NCBI RefSeq assembly: GCF_963678635.1 | Contig: NC_087065.1 | Location: forward strand, 64,885,374-64,949,373 | Direction: 5' to 3' | Origin: Symsagittifera roscoffensis | Lineage: Eukaryota; Xenacoelomorpha; Acoela; Convolutidae | Length of the DNA stretch: 64,000 nucleotides | Part shown: positions 36,701 through 48,700 of the stretch, piece after piece | Position numbering within the stretch: the stretch's first letter is position 1 | How the letters are laid out: every line of letters starts with the position of its first letter | Translations under genes and position numbers: made by a program | The notes under the pieces: model-generated | What the model saw: only the letters and a program-made list of their open reading frames with translations | Database searches by the model: none | Told to the model about the DNA's origin: nothing

Positions 36701-39700
36701 CATGAAGGTTAGTATCTTTAATGCAATATGTGAAATTTAGAAAAAATGGTGAAGTGTACTTGGAATTAATGAATTGAAAACGATGGTGTGGTTGTCTAGA
36801 GGGTGTGTGTAGGTCAAAGTGATTTTGGATGAAACGATAATAACTATATTTGTGGGTTTGTTTAGTGCGCAAAATAATATCGTGTGAGCAGTGTAAATCT
36901 TTTTCGTGTGGTGCAAGGAAATGAAAGGTTAGTGAAAATATTTGGAAGCGTTCTTTAAAACTTTCGTATGCTTGTGTGTCTGTTAGTGCTTCTGAAATAA
37001 TGTGGTCAAACTTACGATCGAAGATGTTTAATGTAAATACATATGGTGTCTTGATGAAAAATTTCTCGGTGATTTGTGGATTAGCGAAGCGATCGTCGTC
37101 TAAGAATTGATCTTGGTTAGCTGTGATGATGTTGTGATCATAGTATTCTAGTGTATATTCATTAGCTCTAGGTGCAGTGTGTGTTTTTAGTGATTTTTTA
37201 TATCCAACGTAAGTAAATTGTCTAGTGGTTAGTGGTGTAGTGAGTCGATATAGCATGTCCTTATTTCGCTCTATTTCGATGTGAGTGCTAGATAAAGGTA
37301 AGCAAAGGGGATTAGTAAAATAATAATATGAGGTCCAAGAGAGAGTGGGCATTAAAACGTATTCGTCTACAAAGCTGCGTGTTTCGTTAGTGTCGTGAGG
37401 GGTGTTTAAGGTGTATTGTGGGAATGAGGGTAAGGTGATAGCTAAAAATTCTTTTGTGTTAGTGTGCTTGGGATGGTTGATGTATTCACGGGCTGTTCCT
37501 GGTTTTGCTGGGAAAGGATGGTTGGGGAACTTTCTTTTAAAAGTGCGGTAAGCTCTATTAGTGTTGAGTGAAGATTCAGTAGATGTGGATGATGGTGCTA
37601 ATGATTCAGTATAATTTGAAGAGGGTGTAGGGGTAGGGGGTTGGATGAATCTATTGTGGAAGAGATTTGGTTTATGGTTGGGGTGTGAAGGTGGTAGGGT
37701 TGTTGTTGGAGGGTAATAAAATTATCTAGCTCTGGGGAGATTCGGGGGGTGTCTGGAGAATGAGATGATTGGTCAGAATGAAATGAGGAGTAGGTTGGGG
37801 TAACTTGGGAAGCATAAGAGGGTGTAGAATTGATTGGGTCAGGGTTATTTGATAATATAGGTTGAAAAGGGGGTTGAGAAAAATTTGAAGAGTAATGAAA
37901 ATTATTGGATGGGGATGGTTCTGAATCGGCGAATTCATCGGGGGTTTCAATATTCGGGTTATTGAGTTGTGAGGTGGAGTATAAAACTGAGATGTGTGAA
38001 TTAGTGTCGGAATTCATGCCTGATGTTACATTACTAGGTGGGAAATTGGGTGGCGGAAAAGCAAAAAGTGGTATTATTGGGATTGGAGAGGTGAGGTTGG
38101 TTGGGTGGGAATTTGATCGGTGTAGGGATCCAAGTTGTCGGCTCATCGTGGGCTAAAAAAATGATTATTTTGAGACTGAAAAGCGGTGGTATGGGGTTGT
38201 TCAATAATTTGTTCATAAGTATTATCATCCTGTGACTGGTGTGTCATTATATGTTGGATGGGACTTTGTGATGTGGTTGGTCGAAAATTTGGATTATGTG
38301 TGATTGCTAAATTTCGAAAATTTCGTGGGACTAGGGATAGTGGATGGTTATGTGGTAGGGGTGGTAATTGTGGTGCCGTTGGCGTTGTGTCTACATTGTT
38401 ATGTTCTTCGTCGTATGTGTTCTCTCGTGTTGCTATTTTTGTGTTGTATTCTTTTATTTGTGCGTCTAAAAGAATTTTGTTTATAGATGTAGAAAAGATT
38501 CCAAAAAATCCTGCAAAGAGTATGCGTGCTACGCTTGCTTGTCTATTTACTTGTGTGTGTATAGCACATGTGTTGTAAATTCCTTTTAAAAGTGAGAAAA
38601 GAAATCCAATAAAGTTAAACATTGCGTATAAAATAGTCAATTTTTCTAAGATGTAGTAGGGCCATCCTAGAAAGTCAAGAAATTCATTTTTGAGTGTAAC
38701 AAAGCTAAAAATGTTGATTGGTGATATATCTTGGGGACGGTATTTTTCACCGTTTAGATATATATAATCTTTAATATCTTTAAAATATCCGCTATAATCT
38801 TGCGTGTAGATATCGGCAAATCCTGCGGTTTCTGCAAGTTTGCGTAAATTTTGGTCAATTGATTGTCTTTGTATAGTGTCCATTTGTGTTAATAATTCTT
38901 GGAATTGTTGTGTTCTAATGTGATGTTGAATATCTGATTTTGAATATATTCCTATGGATTGTAAGTCTATATTTGGGTTTAGAGCAATAGCGCGAATGCT
39001 TTCTGGTGAAAATTTTTTGAGTGATTGCTTTAATGTGGGATATGGAGTGAGAAGGTAATATTTATCTTCGTCAGGGTTTAGTTGTACTACATTGTGGCTA
39101 TTTTCTGATCCACATGGGACTGCGGTATCCCAAAAATAGGTTCTTCGTGAAAGTGTGTCAACGAAATGTACTTTATTCTTATAAAAGATAGGGATTCTTT
39201 TATAACATCGTTTATCTTCAAAAACGTAGAGTGGTGATACTTTTTTAGTGCAAGTATAAAACCATAAGATGTTTCCTTCATAGTCTAAAAAATTTGATCT
39301 GTTTCCTGATAATAGGTATCCTGCGTAGGGTATTTTTAATACTGCTAGTGCAAGTGATTGTAATATTTGTGTTCGTTCTAATTCGCATAGTTGGTGTAGT
39401 GTTTCTAATTCGGAGAGTGACATTTCTTGAAAAATGCGGCTAATCGTATAATCTAGTTTCATGTCTAAGTGAATATCATAGTGGATATTGCCGAAATATG
39501 TAGTATTCATTAGTGATAATTCTTGTAAACGTGTGCTATGAGCGTCTTGGGGTTTTAGATGTCCACCAGGTTGACCTGTGCTTTTTTGAAATTTAACTGG
39601 TATATATGATTTTCCTTCATTTAGGCGTTTACTTGTGGCGTATGGGTCGATTTTTATCTTTCCAGTGGTCATGTCGAATCCATTTTCGTATTCAACTAGT

Positions 39701-42700
39701 ATTTCAGAGTATTGTGTTTTATGATGTGGATTTCTATATTTACATGCAAGTTCTGTTTCTTGATATATTTGAAAACGTGTTAATTTATTTTCTATTTTGT
39801 GAATGTTTCGAAAATCAGTACTTATTTTTCGTGATGGATTTACTTGTTCATATGGTATTGATTGTATGAAATATTTGTCGTGAAATTTGATCATACGAGC
39901 GTGTATTCTTGCTACTTGAAATGTTGTACATGTGTCTTCAGGGAACCAAACAATTGTTGCTTGTGTTCTTGTTGTAGGGTCGCAATAACCTTGATCATTT
40001 TTACAAGGTTATCTGATTCCTTGATAGATCATTGTGTTATCTGATAAATCTCGTGTGAGTTGTATTTTTTCGAGTTGTATTTTCCAATCGAAAAACATTA
40101 TTTCTTGGTATCCTTTATTTTTTGTGTCTGCTTTGCAGTTTGATGGGTTATTTATACCAATGTGTGGTATCCAATGTTTATCGTGTATGTCATAGGTTAA
40201 TCGTCCGTGTGCGCCGTTATATGGGTATTTGTCATCTAGTTTTATATGTCCTTGGTGTCTTTCAAGTTGTGATTGATGTACAGAGTCTGAAAAAACTTGA
40301 AAGTATACTAACTTTCTTTCGGAGTTTTTATTTTGTGTGATGTTTAGTCTAAGTAATTCAGTTTTACAATCGTCGGGATTGAGATGTAAAAGTCGTTCTA
40401 TATTACTCTGATAGAATGACTCATGGTCAAGTCGGTTTTTATTTCCGTTCGAGACCTGTGAATAATGTACTTTCTTTTCGGAAAATGTTGCTGTGAATTT
40501 ATAACCTGTAACTGTTGTTGCTCGGGCTTTTGAATAGAGTGTTGCTATTACATTTGTAGTTTCTATAGCTTGTGGTTCTGTTTCACATTGTGATACTTGA
40601 TTTATTGCATACTTGTGTAGTGTTTTTTGTTCGTTTTCTTAACAATCGTAATGTGTTACTAGTAAATCTTGGGGTCCTGTGCGGGGAGAAGGGTTGATGT
40701 TTTGATTTAAGGTTACTAGAAAAAGGAGTTGGAGAAAAACTAATATTTTTAGAATATACATGTGTATGATAATCCTGAGTATGGGTTATAAAATGTAATG
40801 TAACCAATTGTGTTTTTGGAATATCTGTCGTATTTATATATTACTTCAGTAGTTATAAACGGTGGTGGTAGTGATTGAGCTGTTATGTTTGGTGGGTTTA
40901 ATGGGTAGGGATGTTGAGTAATGTTATTTAACTAAACTGTGATTTCAAACTTTAATTGTAAACTGTTTTGTTGGAGTATTTGGATATTGTGATCACGGAT
41001 ATCGTCGTGAATATCTTGGCGATATTGTAATCTATTAAGTGCCCAGTTATGAAGGCGGTTACTTTCTAGATAATGTCCAAATAATGGTGGAGGTGCTGTA
41101 AATGTATTCCAATCTAATCTTAAAGGAATATTTGTTGATGATTGTTCTCGGTATCTTGCGTCGAGATTGTTTGGAAAATTTAAGTTAAAAGGTGTCGGTG
41201 AAATTTGACTAATCGATGGTGTTGATGGAAGTGATAATGTTTCGGGTAGTGATGAAGATGTTGTATCTGTAGAAATGTCTATGGGGTCATTGATTAAATT
41301 TGGTTCACCTTGTGTGAATGAATGTGTTGTCCAATATGGTAGTCGTGATGTTTGGTTTGGGGGGTTGAAAGGATTTTCACGTATTTGTTCAGATGTTGGT
41401 GTTGAACCTAAGTAATCTGAGGGTAGGCTTGAAGTGCTTCGTTGTGAAAAAAGTGTAGGGGTTTCTGGTGTAATACCAGTGGGATTTTCTGGAGTGCTTT
41501 GTGATGGTGATTGAGGTATTTCAAAATGAACTCGGGGAGTTTGAAAATTTCTATTTCGTCGAGGATGTATAATTTGTCTATTTATTTCTGTTGTGTTTTG
41601 GTTCTGACTAAGGTGTCGTATTCTACTTAGTTCTTGTGGTAGTGTTGGGTATAGGTTATATGTTGGTTCACTTAGAGATGCTTGTCGTTGAACTGGTTCT
41701 AGTGGTTCAGATAAACGAGCGTGTCGTTCTTCAAAAGTGTATGGATTATCTTGAAAAGAAATTCGTGTAGATGTTTGAGGGTTTTGAGTAGTTGAAGGTG
41801 TTGTTGGGTTATCTTGGGATGATGTCGGTGAAGACTGACTTTGTGACTGTGGGGTAGCAATTTTTGATAGATTCTTGTTTGATTATTCTAGTGAACAAGT
41901 TTATGTTTATTATAATATTCTTCCAAAAAAATAATTAGAAAGATTGTTGCTAGGGCAAATGTGATGATTGCTTTCTTTATACATTTGCATATTGTCAAAA
42001 TGAGGGATGATAAAAATGTTATGAAAATTACAAATAATAGAAAAATATCAGTTCTACTGAAAAATGTTCGTATCATTTAGACAAGTTGTATGATTCGTAC
42101 CTGTGGATATAATCAAGGGTTTTGGAAAGTTGGAGAAATAGTTCGAAGATAGTGTAGAAAATTAAAAAAATGTTACAAAAAATGATTAAGATTATTAGAA
42201 AAGATTCAAGTATATCAAAAAGAAATATTATAAAGGTTGCAAGTATCGTAAAAAATTGTTTAAGGTTTATGAAAATTTTAGTGACTGTTTGATAGAAGAG
42301 CATTTAAGAAATGACTTCTTGGTCGAATATTTTTTGTTGTTTGGGGCAATTTTCAAGTGTGGTCGGATTATTTATTAGTTTTTTTGATAAGTGGGTTGAG
42401 TTTTGTAAAATTTTGTTGGGGGCAATTTTTATGGTGATCGGGAGGTCGTCTTTTTCTTTATTTTTGTTTGTCAAATGATCCGGGGTATGGTGAGATTTTT
42501 GTACTTTAGGCTAATTAAAATGTTCATTTTGTTACTTTAGGCTAAGTTAACAAATTTGTTTGGGGGGTATTTGTGGTCTGAGTTGGGGAAATATTGTTGA
42601 TCTTTGGGTTATTAGATAAGGGAGGGGTATGGGATTATGGTGATATTTATTTTAGTTGTCAAGTTGGAGTGGTTTGCTTATTTTTGACCTGGAGGTCGTA

Positions 42701-45700
42701 AAGTTATAGTTATAGATATGCCTGGAGTTTTAAATGATTCGTCCAATTGATCTTAGTTTGAGTTAGAGAAAGTGACGGATTGGATGAATCCTATTGGTCT
42801 AATGTGAACTAGAATTATTGCGTGTTTGTCAGCATGTTATTTTGAAAAATGGAAATTGAAAATGTTTCAGAGGTTTCAAGACTGTGAAGTATAAAGTTAA
42901 AATTGCTTTTGAAATTCCACTTTCTTTAATATTTTAGATTGGGGGATGAATATTTTGTAATTTTTACGTGGTTGATTTCGAAGTCGTGTTGATTTTCTAT
43001 GTTCTGATTTGTCGATTTGCTCTTGGGGTATTATTTGTTCGGTCATTTTTCTATTTTTTTCTTTCTTTTGGGGATGTTTTTTGGTCTAGGTTTTTTGTAT
43101 TGTTTTTGGTGGCGGTTGATTTTGTATTTTGATTTTCGATGGGGATATCATTTTGTTTCTTTGTTGTGTTTTTCGGATGTGGGTCATTTTGAATAATTTT
43201 TAAACCTGTGAAAGAATATAATTGAGTTAATTCGCGGAGTGCGTATTCTTTTGGGTAATAAGGTAATAGGTTGTTTCGGTGCTGAACGATTTCTTTTTTG
43301 TCTGAGTCGGTGATTTTATATGTGACATCAGTGGGTCTTGCAATTATTTGGTATGGTCCTTTACGAAGGGGTTGTAATTTTTTAGAAATTCCTTTTTGAG
43401 TAGTAAAATTAGGTATTAAAACAAATGTTCCAATTTTTAAATCGGAGGCTGGTGTAAAACGTGAATTTATTTGTTCATTAATGTTTTGTCTTTGTAATAA
43501 TTTTTTTGTTACTTTTTGATAAATTTCATTGTGTTTTTTATCTCTATTTAGAATCCATTCGGTGTGTGTACCGGAGGCTAATTTAAGAATTTGTGGATGA
43601 TGAAAATGATCTTCATCGTGTGTATGTAAAGGTAGGTTATAACAAATTGAGTCTTTATTTGGTTGACAATAACCTTGTGCGTTTTTATGAGAATTTGCTG
43701 TAAACATTATTGGTTTGCGTGGCTTTTGGTTAAAAACCATTTCATATGGTGACATTCCTAGAGTTGTCGTGATTTGTGAATTATATGCTAAGGGAAATAA
43801 TTTTACATCTGCTGACCATTCGGTATATCTTGTATCATTTCCGTTGATGATACATCTAAGATATTCTTGTAATGAACGGTTCATACCTTCGACTAAGCCG
43901 TTTGTCCAAGGTGCATGAGATGTACGTGGTTTGTGTTTAATGTTATATAAATGACATACTGTGAAAATTTCATTATTTATGAATTCTGTACCGTTGTCTG
44001 TGACTAAAATTTCTGGTAGTCCAAATTTTGCTATCCAGTGTTCATAAAGCGTTGTATACGCATAATAAGCGTTACAATGTGGTACTGGGTTAAGTGCTAC
44101 ATAATGTGTAAATGCGTCAACAATTACCATAATGTAGGAATTTCCTTCTGATGAGGGTGAAATTGGGCCTTTAGTATCAAATGAGATACGATGATTAAAG
44201 TACAAGCTTTGTCCTTTAAAATCTTGTTTTTGTGCTATTTGTTTTTGATTTGGGTAAGGTTTATTTAGTTGGCATACTATACAATCATTGCATAATACTT
44301 TTATCCAAATTGGTGCATTTGGGAAGTAATAGTTTTGTATAAAGTTTGAATATGTTTTTTCTGATCCAGAATGTCCTTTAATATTTTGTGTATGTGAGAT
44401 ATTAAAAGCTATGAGAATCATACTTAAAGGAAGACAGGGGACTGTAGATTCATTTAAGTTATACTCTAAAAGGTCTGTAGTTTCATTAATTGTTGTGTTA
44501 TTAAATTTGCGAAAGTATCGGAGGAGTGTTTTGTTGCCTAGAATGGTTGAATCTGCCTTGATAGGTTTAGTTTTATATTTGTGCCATGATTTTAGTTGTC
44601 GAATTATTGGGTCAAGATTTTGATATTGTTTTAGTGTTGAAATTGTAATTGTTTCTGTTGGAGGGAGAAAAATGTTTTCAATTTCGAATTTAGATAAGGG
44701 TATTGTATCAAGTGGGTCGTGGAGGTCAAAAACTTGATTTATTGTGTATTTTGAATCGTTTGTTTGTGGTCCTGATAAATTTATTTTATCAGTTAAATTT
44801 TCTTCTTCAATTAGTGGAAAATGGTCTTTTTTAGGTGGGTGTTGTTTTGTTCGTTTTTGTTGGGTGTCATTTTTTATCCATTGAGAATATGGGATTGGTT
44901 TAAAAGTTGATGTTCCAAGTAGATCAACTTCATAGTGATTATTTTGACAATCTAAATAAAGTGGGAAATGTTGTAAGCTATTTATTTGTGATTGTTCAAC
45001 GTCAGTTTTTACTGCATATTTGCATTCCAATCGGGGTGATGTTTCGTTTTCTGCAAGGTAGAATTTTATGTTTTTGGGTATTTCAACTGTTGTTTTTCGT
45101 GTAAGTAATTCAGGTGGCGTATTTCGACTTAAGGTGTCTGGTAATGCAAGATTTTTTCCTGCAGTCCAAACTATATGTAAGTTTGGAAATTTCATTAGAA
45201 TTAGTTGAAATCTGTAAACTCGGTGGTTTGGTTTAGATTTTTGTGTAAAAAGAAAGATGATTGGTTTATGGTCTGTGAATAGAACTGTGGGATGTTTTGA
45301 TCCAAGTATCAGAAATTCATATTCTGTCAGTGTATATATTATGGCTGTACATTCTCTCATTAGAGTTGAGAGTCGAAGCTCTGCTTGAGTGAATAATCGA
45401 GAATTTGCTGATATGAGGTTCATTTTATTTGTACCATTATGTGATTGTAATAGTGCTGCACCGATGCCAAAGTTCGAAGCATCGCACATTGCATAAAATG
45501 GTTGATTAGGGTCTGGAATTGTGTTTGAAATTTGTTCAGTTAAAAGTTTCTTTATTTCTTCAAATCGTGCTTGATGTTCTGTATTCCATTCAAAATTATT
45601 TTGTTGTCTAAGGATGTTATAAAATGGTCGTAGATATAATTGCATTTTATAAACATATTTGCTTAAAAAATTTAACATTCCAAGAAATTCTTGGATTTTC

Positions 45701-48700
45701 TTTTTATTTGTTGGTGGTTGAAGTTTTTGAATAGCGTCAATGCGTGATTTCAGTGGAGTGATTGTTTTTCTTTCTATATTATGTCCTAAGAATTTAACTC
45801 TTGTCAAAAAGAAGTGTGATTTATCGGGGGCGGCCTTCAGATTTTCGTTCTGAAGTATTTGGTGATATTTTTCTAAAACATTGAACATTTCTTCTTTTGT
45901 TTGTGATTGCATAAAAACATTGTCTAAATAGGTGATTGCGTTTTTCTTGAGTATTGGTGGTCTAAAAGTTTTGCTCATAAAAGCTGAAAATGCTGCTGGT
46001 CCTATGGATATTCCATAGAATAAGCGGTTGAATTCATATTGTTGGTTTCCAATAACAAATTGTGTTAAACGTCGTGATTGTTCATCTAGTGGCATTTGAT
46101 TGTATAAACTATTCATATCGGCGGTTGTAAAGTATTTGCCGTTTATTTTTGTTAAAATAACTTGTATTGGTTCAATGGGCCAATTACATTTTGATTCATC
46201 TATGAGTGAATTGAGGTATCTAGCGTCGAGAACGATTTTTAATGATTCTCCTTTAGCTAGAATGATAACGGGGTTGATAAATGTGTTGCCTTTTGGTTGT
46301 TCTTCTTTATTAACTGGTGATATAATGTTGTATTGTTCTAAAATATCGAGTAATCTGTTCACTTTATCATGTAAGTGAATTGGTACATTACTGTTGCATA
46401 GACTGATGAATATTTAATTAGCTGTTTGGCTAACTTTTCGAATTCGTCTTGTGTTATTTGTGAATGTTGGAAATTAAACATTGTTAAAAATTTCTGTTGA
46501 TCTTCTGTGTAGTTACTTATGTTGAATGTAGGTTTGAAATATGGGGTTTTTGTGAAATAATCCGTATTTCTGTTTTCATTATTTATTATGTTATTTATAG
46601 ATAATTCTTCATTAAGAATTGTGGATTGACAAATATCTAATAATTGAATTATATTATTTACGCGATAGGCTTTTTCGTGTATTGGTGATATTGTAGCGTT
46701 GGTTTCGCAATAGCCTAAAAGTCCTAAAGGTAATGTTACCTGGTAAGGTGTGTTGTTATAGACATGTAAGGAAATAATATCTGAATTCGAGTTTTTCAAA
46801 TATTTTATTGAAGAGATTGTGATTTTGAAAAATTTATGAATAGGTTTGAATTCAAAATCTGACATATAAAATTTTTGTTTGTTTTGTTCTTTATCATATT
46901 GGTGAACTTGTTTGATTGAAAAATTATAGATGTTTCCTGATAGTGGTTTCAAGTGTTTTCTTTGTTGGTTAAATATCGGGTAAAATTTTGAAAAGAATGG
47001 TGGTTGTTTATTTAATCTTTGAAAAAATGTTAGGGATGTGTCTTTTGTTTTTGTATATTTATCTTTGATTAATATTTTACTATTCAAGATGTTGATTGTT
47101 GATATATATTTCGAGATAAATGGTATTCCAATGATATTATGTTTAATATCAGTGATATGGAATATTTGTTTAAATGGCTTATTTAAAATTTTACTTTGCT
47201 CTATTGTTCTTGTGGGGAGAAGAAATAATTGGATTTTTCCGTAGTTTATTAATGTTGATCCCTGTGCTGTTGCTAACTTACTGGAGGTTTCAAGAGGTGT
47301 TAGTTTTGGGTGTAAAGTTTTTATTTCATTCCATGTGGGGATTTTTATTATATTTGATTCTGCTCCTGAATCAATTAAAAATCAATTTCAAGATCTGGTG
47401 GTTGAAATTCTTTGTTTCTTGGACTTTCTAAGAGAAATGGTATTGTCCAAATTTTTTCTTGGGGTTGTTCTTTTTGTATATTTTGATAAATGTGATTTGT
47501 GTTCAAGCATTTTGTTTTATCATTTTCAGTGGGTTGATTTGTAGTGTTAATTCTATTAGTTTTTTGCGTCGTTGGTGTGGAATGTATGGGTTTAGTATAA
47601 TAATTGTGAAGAAATTCTGATTGATTTTCATATATGTGTGATGAAAAAGGTTGTTCATATATAACAGATTCATAGTCATTTTTGACGTTTATCATATTGA
47701 TGGAGAGAGTGTTTTCTGTGTCGCTTTCTGAATCTGATGATCCACAGTTTATTTGATTGAGTTGTAACGTATCAGTTACTGTGTCATCAATACCTGGAGG
47801 GTCTGATGTTGTTTCTGGATTAGATTGTACGTGATTGATATGTCTTTGATGTTTAGGTGTACTACTTCTGTGGCGCTATTAGAATTATTATAGTGATTAT
47901 TATTCCGGTGTGGTGATTGGGAATAATTTCTATAACGATTATTATAACTTGAATGTCGATTTTGTGAATTATTTCGCGATCTATTTTGATAATTACTGTT
48001 TGTTCTGTTATATGAGTTATTTCTTGATCGGTTGTTTGGATAATACTGATTTCGATTGTTTGAATAACTTCTATTTCGATTATTGGAATAGTTTCTATTT
48101 CTATTATATGATGAGTTTCGTGACTGATTGTTTGGATAGTATCTATTTCTTGATTGGGAATTAGATCTAGAAACAAACTGTGTTGTGTTTGAATTAGATC
48201 TGGAGTAGTTATTTCTACTATTTGGTCTATTGTAGTGATTTTGTGACCAATTTTGTGTATTTCTTCGTTCTGGCGATCTTCCTCGATAACTTGAGTTATG
48301 TGGTGATTGATTTCTTGTATAATTTTTATTGTTCGGGAGTGGTTTTCCTGAACTATTGTTGCTGTATACATTTTTGTTCGGTAGATTTTGATCTTTCTTC
48401 ATATATTGATAGAATGACTTATTTGGTTCTTTGTATTTTTGAGGTTTATTTGATTATCTTGCTGTTTTTGTCTACATTCAGAAATACTATGTCCGTATCG
48501 TCGGCAATAATTACACCATTTTTTGAAAGATGGTTTGCCTTTAAAGTTTGGGTGTTTTTCGTATATATTGAGTATTTCAGTGATTTTTTCAACGAGGTCT
48601 GTATCTGATTCCTGTATATTGTTAATATTTGTGGAAGCTGTTTCAATTCTGTTAACGTATTGTAATTTCAGATTTTCCGTTTCTTCGAGTTTCATTGTGA

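Noticed and set aside
47370-47385. Possible programmed -1 frameshift site 'gatttttaattg' before the protease
   Set aside because: The tract does not form a proper X-XXY-YYZ heptamer in the zero frame, and other uncompensated frame changes nearby make decay or an indel more likely. It is not called as a regulatory site.
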